From Qipengyuania gaetbuli (lineage in GTDB: Bacteria; Pseudomonadota; Alphaproteobacteria; Sphingomonadales; Sphingomonadaceae), in NCBI RefSeq assembly GCF_009827315.1, contig NZ_WTYF01000003.1:99501-163500 (forward strand): DNA of 64,000 nt. The letters are read 5' to 3'. Positions 9,782 to 18,378 of this stretch are shown here, piece after piece. Made by a program: the position numbers and the translations under genes. Numbering within the stretch: the first letter of the stretch is position 1; every line of letters begins with the position of its first letter. A model generated the notes under the pieces. The model did not search any database. It was not told where the DNA came from and saw only the letters and a program-made list of their open reading frames with translations.

Positions 9782-10429
9782 CTACCCGTCTTCGCGCCGC
9801 ATCTGCGTGATCAGCACTGCGGCCTGCGTACGGTCGGCGACGCCGAGTTTGCCGATAATCCTCTCCACATGGACCTTCACGGTCGCCGGGCTGATTTCGA
9901 GCCGGCGACCGATTTCCTTGTTGGTCAGCCCTTCCGCGACCAGCGCCACCACATCACGCTCCCGGCCGGTCAGCATGCGTGAAAGGTCGGCTTCACGGCC
10001 CGGAAGTGGCGCCGCGCGCATCGCGGCGTTCACGAGGTCCAGCGATACGGCCGACTGGCCCGTCCGAACCTGCGCGATAGCGGCCTTGAGTTCCGCGATC
10101 GCGGCGTCCTTGAGAATATAGCCGGCTGCCCCTGCGGCCAGCGCCTCGCGAACATAGGCAGGCATTTCGTGCAAGGTCAGCATCAATACGCGCGTTCCAA
10201 GGCCCAGCGCCACAATCTGCCGCGTCGCCTCCAGACCATCGATTCCCACACCCAGCCGGATGTCCATCAGGACAATTTCCGGCTGGTGCCGGCGCACCTG
10301 CTCCACCGCCTCTTCGCCGGTCGACGCCATATCGACGATCTCGATGTCGGGACCGGCGAGAACTGCCTTGAGACCTTCGCGGGCCAGCTGGTGGTCATCG
10401 ACGATCAGGATGCGTGTCGCTGCAGTCAT
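9782..10429 (-). CDS. NarL/FixJ-family response regulator (receiver + LuxR HTH)
   Basis: DNA-binding response regulator of 215 residues. The receiver domain has Asp11-Asp12 ('ILIVDDHQLAREGL'), phosphoacceptor Asp56 in 'IVLMDIRLG', and the switch Lys in 'AGYILKDAAI'. A C-terminal LuxR-type HTH follows ('LTGRERDVVALVAEGLTNKEIGRRL...TVKVHVERIIGKLGV'). The start chosen is the ATG at 10429, which overlaps the upstream kinase stop (ATGA) and begins exactly at the receiver fold. A longer frame upstream is read-through inside the kinase gene. The partner is the adjacent HisKA_3 kinase. Confidence 0.94.
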   Translation of the reverse strand: MTAATRILIVDDHQLAREGLKAVLAGPDIEIVDMASTGEEAVEQVRRHQPEIVLMDIRLGVGIDGLEATRQIVALGLGTRVLMLTLHEMPAYVREALAAGAAGYILKDAAIAELKAAIAQVRTGQSAVSLDLVNAAMRAAPLPGREADLSRMLTGRERDVVALVAEGLTNKEIGRRLEISPATVKVHVERIIGKLGVADRTQAAVLITQMRREDG

Positions 10430-11568
10430 GGAGCCGGCACCTCGGGGAGATAAGCCGTAACGATCACGCCTCCGCGTTCGCCTGCCCGCCAGTCGAGGCT
10501 GCCGCCGACGGCCGTCATGCGCTCCGACATGACACCAATGCCGATGTGCTTGCCCGAATCTTCCTGGGGCAGGCAATCACCGGGTGGGCCGCGACCGGTG
10601 TCGGCGATGCGCAAGAACCCGCTGCGGCCCTCTTTCGGAAGGGCAAGCTCCAGCCCGACGGCGCAGGGCCCTCCGGCGTGCTTGCGGATGTTCGCGATTG
10701 CTTCCTGCGCGACACGAAACAGGGCGGTTTCCAGGATCCTCGGGAGGCGATCGGCCGATCCCGTAAGACTTACCGAAACCTTGTAACCTTCGTCTTCCAG
10801 ACCGTCGGCGAGCGCGCGTATGGCCGCTTCAAGTCCGAGATCGTCGAGCAGCGTCGGGCGCAAGCCGCCGATCACCGCCCTGAGTTCCCGCACCAGGCCG
10901 CGGGCGATTTCGGCCAGCCGCGCCCGCTCCGCCGCTGGCAAATCCGGAGCCTCGGAGCCCGAGCCTTCGATCAGCCTCGCGAGCGCTGTCGCGGTTTGTG
11001 CGACGCCGTCGTGCAGTTCCTGCGAAACGCGTAGGCGTTCGCTTTCCTGCGCCGAGAACATGCGTTCGACCAGCATTTCGAGCCGCTTCTCGCGATCCAG
11101 CAAGGTTTCGACCAGCCGCTGGCGCTCTCCATCGCGCCGGTTGCGGTCGATAGCGGCGCCCATGAGCTCGAGATAGAGGCGAAACGTCTCCCGGTCTTCC
11201 TCGTCGCGGATGTCCCGTTCGCCAGCCAGGCCTTCGATCGCGATGAAGCCGAGCGGCTCCTCGTTGCCAACTGCGCGGATCGCGATCCCCGATCCCTCGC
11301 CGCCAGGTGTGAAGCGGGCGCTGCGATATCCAAGGAAGAAGGCCAGCTTCTCCGCGCATTGGTCGAGGACTTCGCTCAAGGCTTCAGGGCTGGCTTCGGA
11401 CAAAGTCTTCGCGACGCTCGACAGTAAACGCATGCGCGCGGCACGCGCCTCTGCTGCGCGATATAGTTCACGCAGTTCCGCAACCGTTTCGAGCGGTGGG
11501 GGAGAGGAGGGCACCTGCTGTCGCATTCGTCGATCTTTAGAGGAATCGACGCAAAGCGCATAGGCCAT
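10426..11568 (-). CDS. GAF-like sensor histidine kinase, NarX/DegS type (HisKA_3)
   Basis: Cytoplasmic histidine kinase of up to 380 residues. About residues 25-160 look like a degenerate GAF-type sensor ('ALSEVLDQCAEKLAFFLGY', 'GFIAIEGLAGERDI'). A short coiled coil is followed by the HisKA_3 dimerisation helix with phosphoacceptor His186 in 'SQELHDGVAQTATAL'. The HATPase_c domain contains 'FRVAQEAIANIRKHAG' and 'GIGVMSERMTAVGGSL'. This architecture normally pairs with a NarL-type regulator, and that regulator's gene overlaps by 4 bases downstream. No membrane segment is visible. The start may instead be Met15 (11526), because neither position has a strong ribosome binding site. Confidence 0.91.
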   Translation of the reverse strand: MAYALCVDSSKDRRMRQQVPSSPPPLETVAELRELYRAAEARAARMRLLSSVAKTLSEASPEALSEVLDQCAEKLAFFLGYRSARFTPGGEGSGIAIRAVGNEEPLGFIAIEGLAGERDIRDEEDRETFRLYLELMGAAIDRNRRDGERQRLVETLLDREKRLEMLVERMFSAQESERLRVSQELHDGVAQTATALARLIEGSGSEAPDLPAAERARLAEIARGLVRELRAVIGGLRPTLLDDLGLEAAIRALADGLEDEGYKVSVSLTGSADRLPRILETALFRVAQEAIANIRKHAGGPCAVGLELALPKEGRSGFLRIADTGRGPPGDCLPQEDSGKHIGIGVMSERMTAVGGSLDWRAGERGGVIVTAYLPEVPAP

Positions 11569-11706
11569 CCGGCCTACGCCGCGCGGTTAGCCGCCCGGCA
11601 GATTTGGACCGTGCCTCGTCAGCCTAGATGAGCTCCGTCGGGTTGCTCCCCGCAAACGGTTCAGCGCCATCGCAAGAAGATCGCGCAGGCTAACAGGAGA
11701 CGAAAC

Positions 11707-12309
11707 ATGAAGCTTACCCGTATCAAGGCCCTCGGCCTCGCCGCTGCCCTTCCGCTCGCTGCCATCGCTGCACCTGTCGCAGCACATGACCATGGCGCCA
11801 AGAAGACCGTATCGACCGCGACCTACGCGCCGATCACGGAAGCCGAAGTCATTGCCGCGCAGCAGGCTTGGGGCAATGCTCTGGTCGCCATCGCAACCGA
11901 ATACGACAACAAGGGTCACGCAGCCGCCAAGAAGCTGGCAGGCGAGATCATCGACAGCGCCTACGGCTACAACCTCGGCCCGGTGCTGTTCAAGCCGACC
12001 CTTGCCAACGGCGAAGGCGAGCAGACTTTCCGCACGTCGCGTGACGGCGCCGTGTCCTACTTCGTCGGCGGCGATCCGAAGTTCGCCCAGGACAGCGGCT
12101 TCGCGCTCAAGGGCTGGCGTTCGTTCGAAATCGACAATGCTGGCATCCTCATCACCGGCAACTCGGCCACTTCGATGGGCCACGTGACGGTGATCGACGC
12201 CAAGGGCAATCGCACCACGGTCGACAAGACCTGGGGCTATGTCCGCGGTCCGGACGGCAAGCTGCGCATCGTGGTCCACCACTCCTCGCTGCCGTATTCG
12301 GCTGGCTAA
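11707..12309 (+). CDS. exported NTF2/SnoaL-like protein of unknown function
   Basis: 200 residues with a clear Sec signal peptide (MKLTRIKALGLAAALPLAAIAAPVAA, cleavage near AHD). The mature part contains 'ITEAEVIAAQQAWGNALVAI', 'GPVLFKPTLANGEGEQTFR', 'GAVSYFVGGDP' and 'VHHSSLPYS'. This resembles the small periplasmic proteins with a SnoaL/DUF4440-like fold that databases sometimes mislabel as phosphoribosyl-AMP cyclohydrolase. No HisI zinc motif is visible, so that label should not be used. A good AGGAG lies upstream of the ATG. The role is unknown; its neighbour is an OmpW-type porin. Confidence 0.75.
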   Translation: MKLTRIKALGLAAALPLAAIAAPVAAHDHGAKKTVSTATYAPITEAEVIAAQQAWGNALVAIATEYDNKGHAAAKKLAGEIIDSAYGYNLGPVLFKPTLANGEGEQTFRTSRDGAVSYFVGGDPKFAQDSGFALKGWRSFEIDNAGILITGNSATSMGHVTVIDAKGNRTTVDKTWGYVRGPDGKLRIVVHHSSLPYSAG

Positions 12310-12322
12310 GCGAGCCAACCCT

Positions 12323-12366
12323 GCCCCGGTGCGCGCTTACTCCCCTCCCCAAGGGCGCACCGGGGC
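12323..12366 (+). terminator. long GC hairpin after the NTF2-like gene
   Basis: Left arm GCCCCGGTGCGC at 12323-12334 pairs perfectly with GCGCACCGGGGC at 12355-12366 around a 20-base loop, 14 bases after the stop codon. There is no T-run, so it may be a transcript-stabilising or weak termination element between this gene and ompW. Confidence 0.4.
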
Positions 12367-12446
12367 CAACCCCCTCCAAGCAAGAGAGCCGAGGTCCCAT
12401 CTGCGTAGCTCGCGGATCGGGCGAAGGCTGCAACAGGATCTCCCCC

Positions 12447-13121
12447 ATGTTGATGACCCGTTACCTTCTCGCATGCGCCGCAGTTGCGCTGCCTTTCGCA
12501 ACGCCTGCCGCCGCCCAGGAAGCCGGCGATATCCAGATCAAGGGTTTCGTCACCGGCGTTCTGCCCGATGGTGCCATCACCGCGGTCGAGACCGACCTCA
12601 TCGGCTTGCCCGCGGACTCGCAGACCGAAGCTTCGGATTCGGTCGTGCCGACCGTCGCGATCGAGTACTTCGTGTCGCCCAACTTCTCGCTTGAGACGAT
12701 CTGCTGCGTCACGCCGCACGATGTCACCGGGGCGGGCGCACTGGAAGGCGCGGAACTGATCGACGATGCGATCATCCTGCCTGCAAGCCTGACGGCGAAG
12801 TATCACTTCAACCTCGGCGGCGGGATCAAGCCCTACCTCGGGGCGGGCGCGACCTACTTCATGATCTTTTCCGAGGATGTCGGCGCTGACGCTGCTGCGC
12901 TCGGGGCGACCGATGTCGACCTGTCGGACGAATTCGGCTTCCTGCTGCAGGGCGGTGTCGACATCGCGCTGAACGATCGCAGGCTCGGCCTCTCGCTCGA
13001 CGCCAAGCGCTACTTCGTCGGCACGACGGCCACTTTCAGTGCGGGTCAGACCGTTGCGCTCCAGAGCGAACACGATCTCGATCCGTGGGTTCTCAGTGCC
13101 GGCCTCGCATACCGCTTCTGA
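12447..13121 (+). CDS. ompW: OmpW-family outer-membrane beta-barrel protein
   Basis: 224 residues with a Sec signal peptide (ending PAAAQE) and an 8-stranded OmpW-like barrel. Family marks are 'PTVAIEYFVSPNFSLETICCVTPHDV', 'ILPASLTAKYHF', 'IKPYLGAGATYFMIF', 'GVDIALNDRRLGLSLDAKRYFV' and the terminal aromatic 'AGLAYRF', the beta-barrel C-terminal signature recognised by BamA. The OmpW family forms narrow hydrophobic channels; the substrate here is unknown. The ATG at 12453 (third codon) is an alternative start. A strong terminator follows at once. Confidence 0.9.
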   Translation: MLMTRYLLACAAVALPFATPAAAQEAGDIQIKGFVTGVLPDGAITAVETDLIGLPADSQTEASDSVVPTVAIEYFVSPNFSLETICCVTPHDVTGAGALEGAELIDDAIILPASLTAKYHFNLGGGIKPYLGAGATYFMIFSEDVGADAAALGATDVDLSDEFGFLLQGGVDIALNDRRLGLSLDAKRYFVGTTATFSAGQTVALQSEHDLDPWVLSAGLAYRF

Positions 13122-13140
13122 ACCCTGCATCCTCCCGACA

Positions 13141-13176
13141 AGGACACCGCGCATCTCCGCGCGGTGTCCTTTCGTT
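13141..13176 (+). terminator. rho-independent terminator of ompW
   Basis: Perfect 12-bp stem AGGACACCGCGC (13141-13152) / GCGCGGTGTCCT (13159-13170) with a 6-base loop, followed by TTCGTT, 20 bases after the ompW stop. Confidence 0.8.
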
Positions 13177-13224
13177 ACTTGGCCTTAGCGCCTTCTAGTC
13201 ATCGAGCCGGGGCCATCTCCGATC

Positions 13225-14289
13225 ATGTTCGAAACAATTACCCTCCTTGTCGTCGGCCTGATCGGATTGCTGATCGGGGGCGAACTGCTCGTGCGCGGCG
13301 CTGTCCGCCTCGCCGAAAAAGCAGGGGTAACGCCGCTCATTGTCGGGCTGGTGATTGTCGGGTTCGGCACCTCGACGCCCGAGCTGATGACCAGCGTGGA
13401 AGCGGCCATGGCAGGGTCGCCTGCGATTGCCTGGGGCAACATCGTGGGCTCGAATATCGTCAATGTGCTGGTGATATTGGGCTTTGCGGCCCTGATTACC
13501 CCTATCGCCCTGCGCGGCGGGAACCTGCTGCGCGATACCGGCGTGTGCGTCGCGGCATCGCTGGGGCTCCTGGGGCTGGCTGCGACCGGTTGGCACGGGG
13601 CATGGATCGGCCTTGCAATGGTAGCCGGCCTCTTCGTCTATATCGTGCGCTGCTATCGTGACGAGCGTGTGGGGGCAGCCGATGCCGTCCACACGGCGGC
13701 TTTCGACCGCCAGCAGGCACTCGAAATCACCGATACCGGCCTGCACCAACAGCAGGAAAGCTGGTGGAAGGCCGCACTGTTGCTGCTAGCCGGACTGGCC
13801 CTGCTGATGCTGGGCGCGCGCTTTCTCGTGAGCGGAGCGATCGACCTGGCCCGGATCGCCGGCCTCAGCGAGGCGGTGATCGGCCTCACGATCGTGGCGA
13901 TCGGAACTTCGCTGCCAGAACTCGTTACCTCAGTCGTCGCTGCGCGCAGGGGCGAGGCCGAGATCGCTTTCGGAAACGTCGTCGGTTCCTGCATCTACAA
14001 TATTCTCGGGATCGGGGGCGTGACGATGATGGTCAGCCCGGCTGCAATCCCGGCGACGCTCTTTCCTTTCGATCTCGGCGTAATGGCAGCGACTGCGATC
14101 GCGGTCCTGGTCGTGAGCGTTACCTGGAAGCGTTTCGGTCGGCCGGCCGGTATCGTCCTGATCCTGGGATATGCGGCCTATGTCGCAGCACTGCTTGCCG
14201 CTCCCGCGATCCACGGCCCGGGCACTGCGCAGGCGCCGCTGCCGGCATCGCAAGCCTCTCAGCACCTCCTGATTCCGACCCATGCATAA
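13225..14289 (+). CDS. calcium/sodium antiporter (YrbG/CaCA family)
   Basis: Polytopic inner-membrane cation exchanger, 354 residues, with two inverted-topology NCX repeats. Repeat 1 has 'GFGTSTPELMTSVEAAMAG' followed by 'GNIVGSNIVNVLVILG'. Repeat 2 has 'AIGTSLPELVTSVVAARRG' followed by 'GNVVGSCIYNILGIGG'. These alpha-1 and alpha-2 motifs carry the Ca2+/Na+ ligands. About ten hydrophobic segments are visible, with a hydrophilic stretch near residues 145-180. The start ATG follows the ompW terminator closely. The last codons overlap an upstream in-frame ATG of the next gene, so the two may be co-expressed. Confidence 0.95.
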   Translation: MFETITLLVVGLIGLLIGGELLVRGAVRLAEKAGVTPLIVGLVIVGFGTSTPELMTSVEAAMAGSPAIAWGNIVGSNIVNVLVILGFAALITPIALRGGNLLRDTGVCVAASLGLLGLAATGWHGAWIGLAMVAGLFVYIVRCYRDERVGAADAVHTAAFDRQQALEITDTGLHQQQESWWKAALLLLAGLALLMLGARFLVSGAIDLARIAGLSEAVIGLTIVAIGTSLPELVTSVVAARRGEAEIAFGNVVGSCIYNILGIGGVTMMVSPAAIPATLFPFDLGVMAATAIAVLVVSVTWKRFGRPAGIVLILGYAAYVAALLAAPAIHGPGTAQAPLPASQASQHLLIPTHA

Positions 14290-14305
14290 TCGAAGGATAT
14301 CCAAG

Positions 14306-14962
14306 GTGAAAGAACAAGACATTCTGCTTGCAACGGTAGCATTGGCGACAATCCCGTCGACCGCCTACGCCAGCGACGACGCCGCGGAACTGTGGCTCAA
14401 CCCCTCGGTCGAAGTCGGACTGGATGACAACACGGCGTTCGAACTCGAAACCGCGCAACGCTTCCGTTCGGAAGACGACGGCCGGGTGGACACCTACTTC
14501 TTTCGCGGCTGGGTCAAGCAGGGCATTGCCGACAACGCCACCTTGGCCGGTGCGGTCGAATATCGCATCAATGACGGCGGATCGAACGAAGTTCGCACGA
14601 TGCAGCAGCTTTCCACCAGTCACGGTATCCTGAAGACACGGCTACGGCTGGAACAGCGCTTCGTCGACGGAGCCGATCGCATGGGCTTGCGACTCCGGCC
14701 CCGGCTTGGCGTGGGATTCGACCTGACCGGGGACGGCCGCTGGTCCGCAGGAGCCGATGCCGAACTCTTCTGGGTACTGCGGGGCAACAATGTCGGTAGC
14801 GATACGGGCATCACGGGCCTGCGTACGACAGTCGGCGTGGAGTACGAGGTCAACGAGAACCTCTCGCTCGGCCTGTCGTACTTGCGCCAACAGGATTTCG
14901 AAGATGATGGCCCGGATGAAATCGGCCATGCACCCCTAATCGGCATTAAATACACATTCTAG
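14306..14962 (+). CDS. DUF2490-like outer-membrane protein
   Basis: About 218 residues from the GTG at 14306, chosen because AAGGA lies 8 bases upstream and the result is a compact signal peptide (VKEQDILLATVALATIPSTAYA). An ATG at 14282 inside the antiporter gene is the alternative. The mature protein alternates polar and hydrophobic residues ('ELWLNPSVEVGLDDNTAFELETAQRF', 'RLRLEQRFV', 'LRLRPRLGVGFDL', 'LSLGLSYLRQQDF') and ends in IGIKYTF. This is a beta-barrel pattern matching DUF2490 family proteins. The function is unknown. Confidence 0.8.
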   Translation: MKEQDILLATVALATIPSTAYASDDAAELWLNPSVEVGLDDNTAFELETAQRFRSEDDGRVDTYFFRGWVKQGIADNATLAGAVEYRINDGGSNEVRTMQQLSTSHGILKTRLRLEQRFVDGADRMGLRLRPRLGVGFDLTGDGRWSAGADAELFWVLRGNNVGSDTGITGLRTTVGVEYEVNENLSLGLSYLRQQDFEDDGPDEIGHAPLIGIKYTF

Positions 14963-15089
14963 CGAGCAGATCGGCGCGCTGATACTGGCGGCTGGGCTCG
15001 AGTTTCCGTCTAAGTTGCAGAGCCGGGGAGACCCTCAAGCGGATGCAAGGTAGATCTGTGGGAGTAGCCGCGCGTCGGTACGGCCAACC

Positions 15090-15782
15090 TCAGCCGCTCA
15101 CCCGCGCGAACTCGACTGCCGCCAGGAAATCGCGCTTCCGCTTGGCGCGGCGTTCTTCCGCTTCTTCCTCGCGGCCCCAGAGATCGGCCTGCCATTCTTC
15201 CTCGAGATTGGCAACGGCCCACAGCCCCTCGGTATCTGCATCCTTTTCCAGCGCGCCGAGCCCGATGCAGAGCGAGGCCGCCAGCGAGGTAAGCTGCTCG
15301 AGAGCGGCTAGCTCGAACGCGCCGAGGCTTGCCAGTCGCTCGCGCAGCCTTGCCAGCGACGCTTCGGCCTGCGGCCTGTGCAGCACGCCGCTGACGCGGT
15401 GCAGGGTCACGCCCTCGCGTGCCTCGAAGTCCATCAGCAGCGGCTCCCAGACTTCCTGCTGGCGACGGTAGAGCGGCTCTTCTGGATCGGCGCGGTAGCA
15501 AAGCGTGTCGGTTTCCGCATAGCCGAGCAGCTTCTCGACCACCGGTTGGGGATCGCTTGCCACCACGTCGAGTGCGTAGTCCGCCATGTCGCGGAACCGG
15601 AAGGTCGAGGGATCGATCGTCTCGCCCTGCGAACGCCATTCGGCTGCCAGCATTTCCGCCAAGGTCTCGGTCGGCAGGACCTGCGGCTTGCCGCCCTGCG
15701 TCTTGATCGGTCGGCCGTCCAGTTGGACTGTCCAGCCAAGGTCGGTCCGGGCGACAGTCACGTCCTTGTAGAAGCGTTTCAT
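15090..15782 (-). CDS. ATP12-family F1-ATPase assembly chaperone
   Basis: 230 residues matching the ATP12 chaperone family, which binds the F1 alpha subunit during ATP synthase assembly in mitochondria and alphaproteobacteria. Visible family features are 'MKRFYKDVTVA', 'VQLDGRPIKTQGGKPQVLPT', 'LAAEWRSQGETIDPSTFRFRDMADYALD', 'ETDTLCYRADPEEPLYRRQQEVWEPLL' and 'GALEKDADTEGLWAVANLEEEWQADLWG'. The last gene of the crcB operon; its ATG overlaps the preceding small membrane protein gene by 4 bases. Confidence 0.94.
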   Translation of the reverse strand: MKRFYKDVTVARTDLGWTVQLDGRPIKTQGGKPQVLPTETLAEMLAAEWRSQGETIDPSTFRFRDMADYALDVVASDPQPVVEKLLGYAETDTLCYRADPEEPLYRRQQEVWEPLLMDFEAREGVTLHRVSGVLHRPQAEASLARLRERLASLGAFELAALEQLTSLAASLCIGLGALEKDADTEGLWAVANLEEEWQADLWGREEEAEERRAKRKRDFLAAVEFARVSG

Positions 15783-15988
15783 CCGTGCTGCTTCCAGTGC
15801 TTGGCAAGGAGGACGGGAATGAAGAAGAAGTCCACGGCGCCGCCCACCAAAAGCACGACGCCAACCATCTGCGGCCAGGGCAGTGCGTCTGCGATGGCCA
15901 TCACGCCAAGCAGGACCATCACAGCGCCTGAAAGGCGGATGATTTGAAGCAGCCAGAACCGCTGCGCGGCCTTGTCTTCGTCACTCAC
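15779..15988 (-). CDS. small two-helix membrane protein, unknown function
   Basis: 69 residues: a short charged N-terminus (MSDEDKAAQRFW), two hydrophobic helices (about 17-34 and 40-60) and a basic tail. The start at 15988 overlaps the end of the HAD gene by 8 bases, and the stop overlaps the ATP12 start by 4 bases. This tight packing supports it as a real gene. Similar small proteins are found next to ATP12 in related genomes as far as I recall, but no function can be assigned. Confidence 0.75.
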   Translation of the reverse strand: MSDEDKAAQRFWLLQIIRLSGAVMVLLGVMAIADALPWPQMVGVVLLVGGAVDFFFIPVLLAKHWKQHG

Positions 15989-16634
15989 GGATCAGTTTCT
16001 CCAGTTCGTCCATGGTCTGCGCGACCCCCACGGCGCCTGCCGCCAGCAATTCCTCGGCCTCGTGATAGCCCCAGCCGACCCCGATCGCACGCACGCCGAT
16101 ATCGCAGGCCATGTGGATGTCGAAGACCGTGTCGCCGATCATCACCGCATCCGCCACATCGACACCCGTTTCAGAGAGCGCGGCCTCCAGCATGGCGGGA
16201 TGGGGTTTGGACGGATAGCGGTCTGCGCCGTGAAGCGTGGCGAAGCGGTGCTTGATCCCGTGGGTATCAAGGCAGGAATGCAGGCCGCGGTCGCTCTTTC
16301 CCGTGGCGACGCCGAGCAGCCAGCCATCTGCGTGCAGCCGTTCGAGCAGGTCGGTCATGCCATCGAATAACGGTTCGTGAAGGGCGCCCGACAGGCGCGT
16401 TTCGCGGAACAGGCGCTTGTAAGCCTCGACCACCTGCAGCCGGTCGACCTCGCGGCCGTCCATCATCAGCTGGCGCACGGCAAGCGGCAGGCTGAGACCG
16501 ACCGTGCGCCGGATGGCGTTGCGTTCGGGCGGCGGCGCGCCGATCGCCCCGAAGGCACGCTCCATCGTCTCGCACACGGCGGCCTGGCCATCGACCAGCG
16601 TGCCGTCGCAATCGAAGATGGCGAGGCGGGTCAT
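15981..16634 (-). CDS. HAD-IA family phosphatase (phosphoglycolate-phosphatase-like)
   Basis: 217-residue haloacid-dehalogenase-type hydrolase. Motif I is 'FDCDGTLVD' (nucleophile Asp8, acid/base Asp10), motif II is the Thr in 'GVATGKSDRG', motif III is the Lys in 'RYPSKPHPAML', and motif IV is 'VMIGDTVFDI'. A helical cap lies between residues 16 and 85. Substrates of this subgroup are small phosphate esters such as phosphoglycolate; the precise one is unknown. Its ATG overlaps the PaiB-like stop by 4 bases. Confidence 0.9.
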   Translation of the reverse strand: MTRLAIFDCDGTLVDGQAAVCETMERAFGAIGAPPPERNAIRRTVGLSLPLAVRQLMMDGREVDRLQVVEAYKRLFRETRLSGALHEPLFDGMTDLLERLHADGWLLGVATGKSDRGLHSCLDTHGIKHRFATLHGADRYPSKPHPAMLEAALSETGVDVADAVMIGDTVFDIHMACDIGVRAIGVGWGYHEAEELLAAGAVGVAQTMDELEKLIRE

Positions 16635-17230
16635 GCCGCAAGGCTCCGCATCAGCCTGGCGAGGGCAGGGCTGCCGCTCGTTTCAAGGCCCGTGGCGATC
16701 CGTTCGCGCTCGGCCGGAGTGCGTTTTTGCGACAGCTTCAAGGTCGGGCGCCAGGCGAGGACTTCCATTTCGAAGCCGACGATGCCCTTGAACAGGCGCG
16801 ACCATGTCGCATCACTCGATTCGTCCGCCGACCAGCCTTCGCCTTCGAGCCGTCCTTCGAATTTCTCGATCACGGCGTGGAGCAGGGCTTCGAGGCCCTC
16901 GTCGTCCATGCGCCTGACACGGCCTTCCATTTCCAGCGCGACGTAATCCCAGGTGGGGACCGTGTCGCGCTCGTCATACCAGCGCGGGCTGACGTAGGCA
17001 TCGGGGCCGTTGACGGTGACCAGCGCGGTCGCCCCGTCGAGGTGGCGGGTGAGCGCATTGCCGCGCGCCAGGTGGAACTGCAGCGCGCCGTCGCCGGTGG
17101 ACAGCAGCGGGACATGCGCCACGCGCGGCCCGTCCGGAGTGGTGTGGAAGACCATGCCGAACCCGATTCCGTCGATCAGTGCCTCGAACAGGGCCCTGTC
17201 CTCGCTCCGGAACAGCGGGTTTGGATGCAT
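16631..17230 (-). CDS. PaiB-like FMN-binding protein
   Basis: 199 residues from the ATG at 17230: 'MHPNPLFRSEDRALFEALIDGIGFGMVF' with a flavin-reductase-like split barrel ('HVPLLSTGDGALQFHLARGNALTRHL', 'VNGPDAYVSPRWYDERDTVPTW'). The C-terminal part has 'KGIVGFEMEV' and 'KLSQKRTPAER', both typical of the FMN-binding negative regulator (PaiB) family. The founding member in Bacillus is linked to regulation of protease and sporulation genes. Here it sits in a translation/energy operon, so a flavin-linked enzymatic role is equally possible. The start overlaps the stop of the pseudouridine synthase by one base. A longer in-frame extension upstream is rejected because it runs through that gene. Confidence 0.9.
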   Translation of the reverse strand: MHPNPLFRSEDRALFEALIDGIGFGMVFHTTPDGPRVAHVPLLSTGDGALQFHLARGNALTRHLDGATALVTVNGPDAYVSPRWYDERDTVPTWDYVALEMEGRVRRMDDEGLEALLHAVIEKFEGRLEGEGWSADESSDATWSRLFKGIVGFEMEVLAWRPTLKLSQKRTPAERERIATGLETSGSPALARLMRSLAA

Positions 17231-18378
17231 CAGCGCTTGCCCTTGGGCGGCTTTGCCGGCTTCGCCCGCGGCTTGGGCTTGCTGGCCGTAGCTGCGCCGC
17301 GCCCGCGTCGCTCGCCCTTGCGTGCCTTGCGATAGCTCTTGGCGTGCTGGCGGGCCTGCTGCTTCTTTTCCTCGCGCGACTTGGGCGGCGGATCGTCGCG
17401 CATCGGCGTCGCGTCGCTGGCCTTCTCGTCGAAGCCGATCTGCTCCATGCTGGCTGCGAAGTGCTCGGGCAACTCGGCCGTCACGTCCAGCTTCCCGCCA
17501 TCGGGACTGTCGATGATCAGGCGGCGGGCGTGGAGGTGCATCTTGCGGCTGATCGAGCCGGTCAGGAAGGCATCCTTGCCGCCGTACTTGCCGTCGCCAA
17601 CGATCGGGTGGCCCATCGCGGCACAGTGGACGCGCAGCTGGTGCGTGCGGCCGGTCATCGGCTGCAGTTCGAGCCAGGCGGCCTTCTTCCCCGCGCTTTC
17701 GACCACGCGGTACTTGGTCTTGGCCGGCGCACCGCCTTCGTGATCGACATGCATCTTCTCGCCGCCCGATCCGGGCTGTTTGGCGAGCGGGGCCTCGATC
17801 ACACCTTCGCGGATGTCGGGCACGCCAACGACCAGCGCCCAGTAGATCTTCTTGGCGCTGCGGCCGGAAAACCGCTTGGAAAAGAATGCCGCGCTGCCGG
17901 GCGTGCGCGCCACCAGCAGGACTCCGGAGGTATCCTTGTCGAGCCGGTGGACGAGGCGCGGCCGCTGGTCGCCGCCTTCTTCCATATAGGCGTCTAGCAG
18001 GCCGTCGACATGGTTGAAAGTGTTGGTGCCGCCCTGCGTGGCAAGGCCCGGCGGCTTGTTCAGGACGAGCGCCGACTTGGTCTTCTGGATGACCATTTCC
18101 GCGGCCTGCTCGATCTCGGCCGGCTTGAGTTCGCGGCGCGCCTTTGCCTTCTTGTGCGGCGCATCGCCGCCCGGGGGCACGCGGATCTGCTGGCCCTGTT
18201 CCAGCCGGTCGTCGGGCTTCACACGCTTGCCGTCGACGCGGATCTGGCCGGTGCGCGCCCACTTGCTGACCGTGCCGAAGCCGATCTGGGGCAGGTGGCG
18301 CTTGAACCAGCGGTCCACGCGGATGCCGTCATCGTCCGGTGCGACGGTGAACTGGCGAACTTCGTCGGCGGTATTCAT
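17230..18378 (-). CDS. RluC/RluD-family rRNA pseudouridine synthase
   Basis: 382 residues from the ATG at 18378 (MNTADEVRQF). An N-terminal S4 RNA-binding domain (about 18-75, 'RVDRWFKRHLPQIGFGTVSKW...GQIRVDGKRVKPD') is followed by the RluA-type catalytic domain. The catalytic Asp lies in 'LVHRLDKDTSGVLLVA', with 'MTGRTHQLRVHCAAMGHPIVGD' after it. The C-terminal ~60 residues form a Lys/Arg/Pro-rich tail (ending KPPKGKR) that probably binds RNA. The exact rRNA target (RluC- or RluD-like) cannot be decided by eye. The start overlaps the crcB stop (ATGA). Confidence 0.94.
   Translation of the reverse strand: MNTADEVRQFTVAPDDDGIRVDRWFKRHLPQIGFGTVSKWARTGQIRVDGKRVKPDDRLEQGQQIRVPPGGDAPHKKAKARRELKPAEIEQAAEMVIQKTKSALVLNKPPGLATQGGTNTFNHVDGLLDAYMEEGGDQRPRLVHRLDKDTSGVLLVARTPGSAAFFSKRFSGRSAKKIYWALVVGVPDIREGVIEAPLAKQPGSGGEKMHVDHEGGAPAKTKYRVVESAGKKAAWLELQPMTGRTHQLRVHCAAMGHPIVGDGKYGGKDAFLTGSISRKMHLHARRLIIDSPDGGKLDVTAELPEHFAASMEQIGFDEKASDATPMRDDPPPKSREEKKQQARQHAKSYRKARKGERRGRGAATASKPKPRAKPAKPPKGKR

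Noticed and set aside
16631..18262. PaiB-like protein with a ~340-residue N-terminal extension
   Set aside because: The extension is an out-of-frame reading of the pseudouridine synthase gene. The ATG at 17230 overlaps that gene's stop and starts the conserved domain.
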